Source: Acetomicrobium sp. UBA3949
GTDB taxonomy: Bacteria; Synergistota; Synergistia; Synergistales; Acetomicrobiaceae
Assembly (NCBI GenBank): GCA_002385485.1
Contig: DGDP01000132.1
Span: 1-15,378 of the forward strand
Reading direction: 5' to 3'
DNA: 15,378 nucleotides
The stretch's first letter is position 1. Every line of letters starts with the position of its first letter. The translations under genes were made by a program, and so were the position numbers. Positions 1 through 6,648 of the stretch are shown piece after piece. The notes under the pieces are model-generated. The model saw nothing but the letters and a program-made list of their open reading frames with translations, was not told the origin of the DNA and searched no databases.

Positions 1-1757
1 CCGGTCGTTATAAAGGAATGAACAGATTTGATGCCAGAGAAGCAATCGTAAGAGACATAGAGGCTGCAGGTTTGTTGGTAAAGATCGAGGAATACGAGCA
101 TGCCGTCGGTCATTGTTATAGATGCAATACAATTTTAGAGCCCTATCTTTCGGAACAGTGGTTCGTCCGCACCGAGCCTTTGGCAAAAAGGGCCATTGAG
201 GTCGTAAATGAAGGCAAAATTCGTTGGATACCCGAGCGCTGGGTAAACACCTATTATCAGTGGATGGAGAATATACGCGACTGGTGTATCTCGAGACAGC
301 TGTGGTGGGGGCATAGAATACCGGCTTGGACCTGTCTGGACTGCAATCACATAACAGTGTCGGAAATTGATCCGGTGGAGTGCGAAAATTGTGGCTCAAG
401 AGCCATTGTGCAGGACGAAGATGTTTTAGATACATGGTTTTCGAGCGCTCTTTGGCCCTTTTCCACTATGGGGTGGCCTGAACAAACTCCAGAGCTCACA
501 TATTTTTATCCGACTTCATTGCTGGTTACCGGCTTTGACATTATATTTTTCTGGGTGGCAAGAATGATAATGATGGGCCTTAAATTCATGGATGACGTGC
601 CCTTCAAAGACGTTTATATTCACGCTTTGGTCCGCGATGAAAAGGGTCAAAAAATGAGCAAATCTAAAGGCAACGTCATAGATCCTGTAGACATAATAAA
701 TCAATATGGGGCTGATTCCTTGAGATTTACCTTATCATCGTTGACAGTACAAGGCCGTGATATATTTTTGAGCACCCAAAAGATCGAATCCTGCAGGCAT
801 TTCATGAATAAGATTTGGAATGCTGCCCGTTTTGCTTTGATGAATTTGAGCGATTTTGATAAAAATCGGACAATGGAATTCGACGATTCTTTGAGGCTTC
901 ACGATAGATGGATCGTCATGCGCGTTAATCAAGTGACCAAAGAGGTTACAGACTTGATAGAAGGATATTTTTTCGGCGAAGCAAGCAAAATGCTTTATGA
1001 CTTCGTGTGGGGAGAGCTCTGTGACTGGTACATAGAGATGTCGAAACCGGCTTTAAGGGGAGACGAGGGGAGCAAAAGAAAGATCGCTTCGCAAAAGGTG
1101 CTTTATTATGTTTTTAAAAAGGTTCTCCTTCTTCTCCACCCCTTTATTCCCTTTATAACCGAAGAGTTGTGGCATTCCTTCGGTTTCAGCCAAATGTCAA
1201 TCGAAGAAGAGCCTTGGCCCGGTACGGAGGAGATGTTCGATGACACGACAAAGAAGTTGTTAGAAAAGAATATTTTTGTCCTTCAGGAAACCATACGTTC
1301 GATAAGAAACCTGAGGGCCGAGGCTAACCTCACGCCCCAGATCACGGTTCCTCACTTAACGATCAATCCAACGGATCAATCTGTTCTTGAAGTGTTAGCT
1401 GAAAATGAAGATATAATTAGGTTGATGTCCAAGGTAGGAGAGGTAAGTTTTGAGTCGAGGAGGCCTGGTGGCTCACTGGTTTCTGTATTGCCCTGGTGCA
1501 ATGTCTATCTGATCGTGGGCGATATTATTGACATTTCTTCGGAAATAGAGAGGTTGCGAAAAGAAAAAGAAGGATTACTTTTGGAGGAACAGAAAAGCCT
1601 TTCGAAGCTTTCTAACGAGTCCTTCCTGCAGAAGGCGCCGCAGGAAGTTGTCGAAAAGGAGCAAAATAGGTTAAAGAAGGCCAGGGAACGCATGAAGAGG
1701 ATCGACGATAATATTGCATCTCTTGAGCGCAGCTCGGAGGAAGCAGATGGTCGATAA
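1..1757 (+). CDS. valS: Valyl-tRNA synthetase, C-terminal part (5' end outside window)
   Basis: The enzyme attaches valine to tRNA-Val in the cytoplasm (class I synthetase). The frame is open to the left edge and reads GRYKGMNRFDAR before the first ATG at 18, a conserved internal ValRS stretch, so this is a truncated view and not a start. The N-terminal HIGH half and most of the editing domain lie outside. Counting from the Met at 18: two CxxC pairs at about 106-109 and 122-125 look like the zinc knuckle seen in many bacterial ValRS; DVLDTWFSSALWPFS follows at about 125-139; KMSKS is at 212-216 (bases 651-665). An anticodon-binding helical domain comes next, and the last 70 residues are a charged coiled coil (about 510-575) typical of the ValRS tRNA-binding arm. 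The stop lies inside the start of folC. Identity is very secure. Confidence 0.97.
   Translation, partial: GRYKGMNRFDAREAIVRDIEAAGLLVKIEEYEHAVGHCYRCNTILEPYLSEQWFVRTEPLAKRAIEVVNEGKIRWIPERWVNTYYQWMENIRDWCISRQLWWGHRIPAWTCLDCNHITVSEIDPVECENCGSRAIVQDEDVLDTWFSSALWPFSTMGWPEQTPELTYFYPTSLLVTGFDIIFFWVARMIMMGLKFMDDVPFKDVYIHALVRDEKGQKMSKSKGNVIDPVDIINQYGADSLRFTLSSLTVQGRDIFLSTQKIESCRHFMNKIWNAARFALMNLSDFDKNRTMEFDDSLRLHDRWIVMRVNQVTKEVTDLIEGYFFGEASKMLYDFVWGELCDWYIEMSKPALRGDEGSKRKIASQKVLYYVFKKVLLLLHPFIPFITEELWHSFGFSQMSIEEEPWPGTEEMFDDTTKKLLEKNIFVLQETIRSIRNLRAEANLTPQITVPHLTINPTDQSVLEVLAENEDIIRLMSKVGEVSFESRRPGGSLVSVLPWCNVYLIVGDIIDISSEIERLRKEKEGLLLEEQKSLSKLSNESFLQKAPQEVVEKEQNRLKKARERMKRIDDNIASLERSSEEADGR
1736..1740 (+). 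promoter_or_regulatory. Ribosome binding site fixing the folC start
   Basis: GGAGG inside the end of valS, 6 bases before ATG 1747. It favours that ATG over the in-frame TTG at 1714, which would add 11 unconserved residues and lacks a comparable site. Confidence 0.75.
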
Positions 1758-3081
1758 AGAAAATGCCGAAGCCTTTGACCTTTTGGAACAAGACATTTTA
1801 AATAGTGCAAGCCCGGGCATTCGCCCGGGCTTATCACGGATGGCCAAGTGCCTCGGTTTGCTGGGTAATCCTCAAAGGGATTTCAAGGCCATTCATATAG
1901 TCGGTACTAACGGCAAAGGCTCTACTGCATCGACTATTGCGAGTATCTTGTCTTCATCGGGTCTTAAAACTGCGCTATATACTAGCCCTCACCTGTTGCA
2001 CATGGGCGAGCGTCTTAAAATTGAAGGCAAGATTGTAAGTCCGCAAAGGTGGATGGAAACATGGCAAAAGGTAAAATTGGTGCTAAGGGAAAATTTCATC
2101 GCCGATACGCCTCCGACTGCTTTTGAACTTATGACAACCGTGGCTTTCTTAATTTTATCCGAAGAAAAAGTCGATGTAGCCGTTGTAGAAGCAGGAATGG
2201 GTGGAAGGCTCGATGCCACGAATCTTCTGGGAGAAGTTATACTTTCAGTGATTACCTCTATTTCGCTGGATCATACGAATTTTTTAGGAGACACTATTTC
2301 CCAAATAGCGAAGGAGAAATTTTCCGTAATCAGGCCCGGGAAAAGGGCAATTTATGTGGGTGGAGACTTTGGTCTGGAAAAACTGTTTATTGATAGCTGC
2401 GCAAAGATGATTTCCGAGGGACACATTTTCTCAAGAGAATGTTTAGTCAAACCCGCACATTTTTCTTTGGATGGCGTTATTTATGACTTTTGGACATCCA
2501 AGGGATACTTTTTCGATTCCCTTGAAACGAAGCTTACAGCTGCTTATCAAGTTGGCAATACTGCATTAGCTGTCTTTGCAGCTCTTCTTTTAAAAGACGT
2601 CTTTTCAGGAATATGCGAAGAATCGATCAGATCGGGATTGCTCTCTGTTTCATGGCCCGGCCGCTTTGAAATTATAAGGTTAAAAAATGGAAAGGTATTA
2701 ATACTGGATGGTGCGCACAACCCGGAAGGAATGGAAGTCTTTGTGCAATCGCTTAAACAAGTTTTGCGTCCCCATGAAAATATTACCCTTGTGACGGCAA
2801 TGATGAAGGACAAAGATATCCAGGGAACATTGAAGAAACTATACAATCTTCCCATCGAAAAGATTGTATGCACACAAGTGCCTCAACTGGACAGAAGCGA
2901 ATCTTCGCATGCTTTGGCGACCATAGCAAGGAATATCTTTACCAAGGCCTTTATAGGGGACGAAGCAGAATTAAATGCGGCGTTGTGCGAAGCGGTTAAT
3001 AGCCGTTCGAGTTATATCGCAATTTGCGGCAGCCTCTACCTTATAGGGGCGATAAAAAAGATTTTGAGATCCGATCTTTAA
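1747..3081 (+). CDS. folC: Folylpolyglutamate synthase / dihydrofolate synthase
   Basis: This Mur-ligase-family enzyme adds glutamate to folates with ATP, and in many bacteria also joins dihydropteroate to glutamate; which activities it has cannot be read from sequence. The 444-residue length is normal. The P-loop GTNGKGST is at 53-60, followed by SPHLLHMGERLKIEGK (about 80-95), VEAGMGGRLDATN (147-159), SLDHTNFLGD with the downstream KEK lysine region (173-190), WPGRFE (293-298) and the C-terminal-domain motif DGAHNP (311-316). ATG 1747 is chosen because GGAGG sits 6 bases ahead. It overlaps valS by 11 bases, so translation is probably coupled. valS-folC adjacency is common in bacteria. A GC-rich 10-bp hairpin (1809-1832) lies within the first 30 codons. 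No key residue appears to be missing. Confidence 0.95.
   Translation: MVDKENAEAFDLLEQDILNSASPGIRPGLSRMAKCLGLLGNPQRDFKAIHIVGTNGKGSTASTIASILSSSGLKTALYTSPHLLHMGERLKIEGKIVSPQRWMETWQKVKLVLRENFIADTPPTAFELMTTVAFLILSEEKVDVAVVEAGMGGRLDATNLLGEVILSVITSISLDHTNFLGDTISQIAKEKFSVIRPGKRAIYVGGDFGLEKLFIDSCAKMISEGHIFSRECLVKPAHFSLDGVIYDFWTSKGYFFDSLETKLTAAYQVGNTALAVFAALLLKDVFSGICEESIRSGLLSVSWPGRFEIIRLKNGKVLILDGAHNPEGMEVFVQSLKQVLRPHENITLVTAMMKDKDIQGTLKKLYNLPIEKIVCTQVPQLDRSESSHALATIARNIFTKAFIGDEAELNAALCEAVNSRSSYIAICGSLYLIGAIKKILRSDL
1809..1832 (+). repeat. GC-rich perfect hairpin early in folC
   Basis: AAGCCCGGGC (1809-1818) and GCCCGGGCTT (1823-1832) form a perfect 10-bp inverted repeat around the 4-base loop ATTC. 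The GCCCGGGC core is itself a palindrome, so it also occurs as a direct repeat. It lies 52 bases after the valS stop and about 60 bases into folC. No run of T follows, so it is not a classical intrinsic terminator. It encodes the residues SPGIRPGL. Confidence 0.7.
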
Positions 3082-3155
3082 GGAATGCCAAAATAGTTCA
3101 TATCAAGTGATAATAATTAAGAGGAATTTTAAATATAAAGTGTTTATGCGATTTA

Positions 3156-3162
3156 AGAGGTG
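3156..3162 (+). promoter_or_regulatory. Ribosome binding site fixing the oxidoreductase start
   Basis: AGAGGTG lies 6 bases before ATG 3169. The alternative GTG at 3160 overlaps this site and would leave no good site of its own. Confidence 0.6.
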
Positions 3163-3168
3163 AAGATC

Positions 3169-4149
3169 ATGATTCCATTGCGGGTAGGCGTCATTGGAGT
3201 GGGACATCTGGGATATCACCATGCCAGGATATATTCGGAGTTGCTGGAAACCAGACTTACCGGGGTTATGGACATAGACGATCAGAGAGCTGCCTCCGTT
3301 GGCGAGATGTTGCAAGTGCCTTATTTCAGTGATTTAGATGAATTCCTGGAAAAAGCTAGCCCAGATGCTTTGAGCATTGTTGTGCCTACGGTTGCTCATT
3401 ACGAAGTGGCCAAAAAGGTAATGGAAAGAGGCATTCACGTGCTCATAGAAAAACCTGTTACGAAGACAGTCGATGAGGCAGAGGAGTTGCTCAAAATGGC
3501 AGCTCAAAAAAACCTCGTTTTACAAGTAGGACATATTGAGCGCTTTAACAGCGCAGTTCAGTACGTCAGGGGAATTTGTAAACCACCTCTTTATATTCAA
3601 ACTAGAAGGCTTGGCCCCTTTTCTTCCAGGGTTGCGGATGTCGGCGTTGTTTTAGATTTGATGATCCATGACATTGATATAATTTTATCGTTGGTTGGAA
3701 GTGAGATAAGCGAAATTTCGGCCTATGGAAGGTCCGTCTTTACAGAGCATGAAGACATAGCCTCGGCTCACCTTACGTTTAAGAATGGGGCAATATCTCA
3801 TATACTGGTCAGCAGGGCTTCTGAAAAGAGGCTTAGGACGTTGGAGATTATGGAAAGAGAGCGTTACATAACCTTAAACTACGAAACTCAAGATGTTTCC
3901 ATTCATAGATGCATTAGGAATAATGGCATGGGATTAATGGAGGTAATTGAACATCCCGTCTTTCCAAAACACGAGCCTCTGAAGATGGAATTGCAACATT
4001 TCATATCTTGCGTCAAGGAAGGAAGACAGCCGATGGTCGGTATTGCTGACGGCAAGAGAGCTTTAGAGATAGCGGTTGAGGTTCTAAGGCAGATAAACAA
4101 AAATAGATCGGCTGATTCCGATGGGAGTCTTGAAGGTCTTTTAAATTAA
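3169..4149 (+). CDS. Gfo/Idh/MocA-family NAD(P)-dependent oxidoreductase, GnnA-like
   Basis: The 326-residue protein has the two-domain Gfo/Idh/MocA layout. The N-terminal Rossmann fold carries VGVIGVGHLG (GxGxxG at 10-15), and EKPVTKT (94-100) is the family's EKP motif with its catalytic-type lysine at 95. VGHIERFN is at 120-127, and DLMIHDIDI at 163-171 holds the likely active-site His167 and nearby Asp residues. The VGHIERFN form and overall look recall the UDP-sugar 3-dehydrogenases (GnnA type) found beside lpx genes, which oxidise UDP-GlcNAc at C3 so that a 3-amino sugar can be made for lipid A. That substrate is an inference, since no lpx gene or partner aminotransferase (GnnB) is visible here. 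It starts at ATG 3169, 87 bases after folC, and is followed by a terminator-like hairpin. The family call is secure; the substrate is not. Confidence 0.85.
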   Translation: MIPLRVGVIGVGHLGYHHARIYSELLETRLTGVMDIDDQRAASVGEMLQVPYFSDLDEFLEKASPDALSIVVPTVAHYEVAKKVMERGIHVLIEKPVTKTVDEAEELLKMAAQKNLVLQVGHIERFNSAVQYVRGICKPPLYIQTRRLGPFSSRVADVGVVLDLMIHDIDIILSLVGSEISEISAYGRSVFTEHEDIASAHLTFKNGAISHILVSRASEKRLRTLEIMERERYITLNYETQDVSIHRCIRNNGMGLMEVIEHPVFPKHEPLKMELQHFISCVKEGRQPMVGIADGKRALEIAVEVLRQINKNRSADSDGSLEGLLN

Positions 4150-4232
4150 AGCAGGCTGACATGGTTGTTGTATTTATGTAATATATTGTTATGTGTCATG
4201 AAGTACCCCCAAATATAGTCGAAATTTTAATT

Positions 4233-4238
4233 TATAAT
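4233..4238 (+). promoter_or_regulatory. Possible -10 element upstream of the envelope cassette
   Basis: A perfect TATAAT sits in an AT-rich stretch (about 4211-4256) in the longest intergenic gap. No convincing -35 box is found 16-18 bases upstream (CAAATA at 4210-4215) and there is no extended TG. If active, transcription would begin near 4245, just before the hairpin at 4251. Confidence 0.3.
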
Positions 4239-4250
4239 TAAGATTATTGT

Positions 4251-4284
4251 AAAATAGAGGGAGAAAAGCTCCCTCTATTTTTAT
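4251..4284 (+). terminator. Intrinsic terminator-like hairpin after the oxidoreductase gene
   Basis: A perfect 13-bp stem (4251-4263 paired with 4269-4281) closes an AAAAG loop. Its 3' arm ends in TATTTTT, giving a U-rich tail, and its 5' arm is A-rich, so it could stop transcription from either side. It is 101 bases after the oxidoreductase stop and only 17 bases before the next start codon, so it also lies in the leader of the downstream cassette. Confidence 0.75.
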
Positions 4285-4298
4285 GGGGTGATGGGATA

Positions 4299-4484
4299 AT
4301 GATGGAAAAAGCGAGAAAACATCGCGATAACCTTGCACGCCAGATTATAATTTTCTTGATCGTTATCATCGCTGCTCTTTCCTTTGTCATTATTGCCTGT
4401 ACTTATTCAAGGCCCGACAGAATTTTCATGGAAAACGCTATTATAAAGCTGATTTATGAGAAGCATTCAAAGGGACAACCTTAA
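4299..4484 (+). CDS. Small hypothetical membrane protein or lipoprotein
   Basis: I do not recognise this 61-residue protein. A basic N-terminus (residues 1-15, several Lys and Arg) is followed by one hydrophobic segment (about 15-33) and a polar 27-residue tail with net positive charge. IIAC ends the hydrophobic segment at Cys34 and fits a loose lipobox, so it could be a lipoprotein with a very short mature part, although the N-region is long for a signal peptide. The alternative is a single-pass inner membrane protein. GGGGTG (4285-4290) lies 8 bases ahead of ATG 4299; ATG 4302 is the alternative start. It is the first gene after the terminator-like hairpin and probably leads the cassette ending at 6607. 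It is a real gene by site, spacing and composition, with no assignable function. Confidence 0.65.
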   Translation: MMEKARKHRDNLARQIIIFLIVIIAALSFVIIACTYSRPDRIFMENAIIKLIYEKHSKGQP

Positions 4485-4516
4485 AACTTTAAAAAGCAGA
4501 GGTGCAAATTTATATT

Positions 4517-4744
4517 ATGTTTGGCTCTATTCCGGATGTAAACGTTCAAGCCCTGTTAGCGTTGGCTCTTTTTATGGTCTCCTTGATGATAGCCAGGATT
4601 ATAAACAATATAACTTCAAAGAAATGGCCCGGCGGTACTTTATGGGTCTTTTACTTACGCGTCCTTCTGGGGTTCACTTTGGCCGCATCGGTGATCATGG
4701 GTTTTTACGCCTTTGCCGGAATATCTATAATAAATACGAGATAA
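4517..4744 (+). CDS. Small hypothetical protein with two membrane segments
   Basis: This 75-residue protein is not recognised. It has two hydrophobic segments, at about 10-28 and 46-71, joined by a short basic, polar loop around residues 30-40 that contains Lys35, Lys36 and Trp37. A hairpin in the inner membrane is likely, with the loop probably cytoplasmic by the positive-inside rule. ATG 4517 is preferred: AGAGGTG at 4498-4504 is 12 bases upstream, a long but usable spacing. GTG 4502 (80 residues) is possible but overlaps that site. It begins 32 bases after the previous gene and ends 39 bases before the 607-residue exported protein, so the three are probably co-transcribed. A longer frame at 4456-4848 covers the same DNA and is judged a shadow. 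Confidence 0.6.
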   Translation: MFGSIPDVNVQALLALALFMVSLMIARIINNITSKKWPGGTLWVFYLRVLLGFTLAASVIMGFYAFAGISIINTR

Positions 4745-4783
4745 TGCTCTTCATCAAGATTTTCCCGAAAAGGAGTTGTTGTC

Positions 4784-6607
4784 ATGCGCATTTTCCTAAC
4801 TGTGGCTATTTTCTTTGTTCTTTTTTTTGGCCTCTTTTCGCCTGTTGAAGGGAGTGAGCTCTATTCATTGCCGGAGGTCAATAAAATAGAGGCAGAAAAG
4901 CATATGATAGCTGCCAGGCGATATTTTTTAAGCGGAGATTACTTGAGATGTATCGATGAATTAAAGGCGGCGCAGTCAGAAAACATCTACCTGGTTAATG
5001 TTTATCTCCTTCGATCTCTTTGTGAAAGGCGCTTAGGAATGTGGGATCGCTCTTTAGAATCCATCCGTTATTATTTGGAAGTAGAAAATGGCGATGGACG
5101 TGCTAAATTAATCGAGGAGCAAATCGTGAAAGAAAATGAATATGTTAAAAATTTACTTTACGGTCGCGTTGACTCCTCTTTAATGAAAGTTTTCAAACAA
5201 CCTCTATCCATGTTTTTCGATCTTCCCTTGGGAGCGGACGTCAAAGCTTCGACAGTGGGAAAGGTTAGCTATTTTGAGGGAATGTTGTGGATATGCGATA
5301 TCGATGGCAACAAAATTACGTTAATCGAGGAGGGTCGAAAACCGCATTTCTTTAAAATAAACAAACCCGTCGCCGTGGTGCCCTTTGGGCTTCAAAGAAT
5401 ATTAGTAGCCACGAGGGACGGACAGCTTTTGTGGGGTGATCTAAAGAAAGGCGAAAAAGGCGATATGGAAGTTAATTTCGAAAAGATAATCAGCCTTTCG
5501 GCGATACTTTCGGATGCTGTCTCCTTGGGTGAAAAGATAGCCGTGGTAAGCGATGTATTGGAGGGAAAATTGATATGGATAGACCTTGAAGAGGGCAAAG
5601 AAATTTCCGACTGGCGTCCCTCTGAGGGGATTCGGTTTGAACCGCTTGCTCTGTCTTACAGGGGGTATTTAATGGCGATCGCGGACAGAGCTTCCAATTC
5701 GCTGATTGCTCTGGATCCATGGTCTAAAAAAATTATGTTTCAAGAAAAGGCACAATACCTGAGAGATGTGGAATGGTTTACGCCAACAGAAGTGATCGGG
5801 TTGAGCGAAGATGGGTCGGTACATATGGGAAACGTGATAAAACGTAATTTTGCTAAGCAAATAGAAAGCAAAATCACGAATGGTTGGTGCCTCACGAGAA
5901 AGGATGAAGAACTGGTTGTCCTCGATACCACTCTTAGAAACATTTATTCGATACGCATAACACCGGAATTGACTGACCTTATGGCCTTTGCAAATCTTAC
6001 CATTATGAGCAAAAATGTCGCCGACTTAAGCGTCATTAGCTTTAGAGCAGGTTTAAATGTGCCTGTTCTAGATGAATACGGAGAAGACCCCCCGTTTTTA
6101 GCGACCGCATTTGGGGAAATGATTCTTCCGACCAAGTGGGAAAAGACAACCCACGTTAAAATGGGGAGCGTAGTCAATGTTACTGAGTTAGGGGATTACG
6201 AAAAATTTATGAGGGGGATTTATCATACAAATGATGCCTGGCCCTCAAGGCTTGTCATCGAGCAAAACCCCCTCGTTTCTGGAATAAGTGATGATTTTGT
6301 GTTAATGTTGGCTGGGTTTTGTTTGAGGGAAGGGATTGCGGTGGATTTACTTATGAAAAATGGCCCTTTGCCGCTGAGTTTGATAATGCTTTCCCATGTA
6401 TCGGGAGGCAAAATTTATTTTTATCCCTTTCAAAGGGAGAAATCGGCAGAACAAATTGGCCTTCAGGGAGAGCTGGTTGTAATGTTGCCTGAAAGAAATG
6501 CATTGTTCAAAGAGATGACCTTCGAGCCGCTATTGGCGGTCTTTGGTAATGTAGGAGGCATTCCCTTCAGGGATTGGACCCCAATAGACTTTTTATCGGA
6601 TTATTAA
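4784..6607 (+). CDS. Exported protein with TPR-like helices, propeller-like middle and a vWA-like C-terminus
   Basis: No named family is recognised in this 607-residue protein. Residues 1-23 form a clear signal peptide (basic start, long hydrophobic core, VEG then SE), so it acts outside the inner membrane. Residues 35-120 are amphipathic helices with TPR spacing (ARRYFLSGDYLRCIDELKAA; RRLGMWDRSLESIRYYLE). Residues about 150-395 hold repeated short beta stretches such as GMLWICDIDGNKITLI and NSLIALDPWSKKI, reminiscent of NHL or quinoprotein-like propellers. The final 200 residues contain alternating strands and helices (SRLVIEQN, FVLMLAGFCLREGIAVDLLM, LIMLSHVSGGKIYFY) that loosely resemble the second half of a von Willebrand A fold, but I see no DxSxS metal site. 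AGGAG (4771-4775) is 8 bases before ATG 4784. Domain assignments are pattern-based and tentative; export is well supported. Confidence 0.8.
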   Translation: MRIFLTVAIFFVLFFGLFSPVEGSELYSLPEVNKIEAEKHMIAARRYFLSGDYLRCIDELKAAQSENIYLVNVYLLRSLCERRLGMWDRSLESIRYYLEVENGDGRAKLIEEQIVKENEYVKNLLYGRVDSSLMKVFKQPLSMFFDLPLGADVKASTVGKVSYFEGMLWICDIDGNKITLIEEGRKPHFFKINKPVAVVPFGLQRILVATRDGQLLWGDLKKGEKGDMEVNFEKIISLSAILSDAVSLGEKIAVVSDVLEGKLIWIDLEEGKEISDWRPSEGIRFEPLALSYRGYLMAIADRASNSLIALDPWSKKIMFQEKAQYLRDVEWFTPTEVIGLSEDGSVHMGNVIKRNFAKQIESKITNGWCLTRKDEELVVLDTTLRNIYSIRITPELTDLMAFANLTIMSKNVADLSVISFRAGLNVPVLDEYGEDPPFLATAFGEMILPTKWEKTTHVKMGSVVNVTELGDYEKFMRGIYHTNDAWPSRLVIEQNPLVSGISDDFVLMLAGFCLREGIAVDLLMKNGPLPLSLIMLSHVSGGKIYFYPFQREKSAEQIGLQGELVVMLPERNALFKEMTFEPLLAVFGNVGGIPFRDWTPIDFLSDY

Positions 6608-6636
6608 CTAGAAATAAATTGTCAATAAGATTGATT

Positions 6637-6641
6637 GGAGG
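6637..6641 (+). promoter_or_regulatory. Ribosome binding site fixing the meaB start
   Basis: GGAGG is 7 bases before ATG 6649. It rules out the in-frame ATG at 6574, which would overlap the upstream gene and add 25 residues with no family match. Confidence 0.8.
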
Positions 6642-6648
6642 TTTATCA

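Noticed and set aside
1505..1837. 110-codon frame on the - strand across the valS/folC junction
   Set aside because: It lies antisense to two certain genes, has Ser/Leu/Phe-rich composition and resembles no family. The other - strand frames, such as 2547-2873, 7700-8104, 8907-9299 and 11266-11685, are rejected on the same grounds.
3082..3168. Promoter upstream of the Gfo/Idh/MocA gene (TATAAA at 3134-3139)
   Set aside because: The stretch is AT-rich and no -35 box is found at a usable distance, so the match is not meaningful on its own.
4456..4848. 130-codon + strand frame over the two small genes and the start of the exported protein
   Set aside because: It has no ribosome site at ATG 4456, overlaps three better-supported frames, and its Cys/Tyr/Arg-rich composition looks like an out-of-frame reading of hydrophobic coding DNA.
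6574..6648. Longer MeaB start at ATG 6574
   Set aside because: It lies inside the upstream gene without a ribosome site, and the added residues match nothing in the family; GGAGG 7 bases before ATG 6649 decides.
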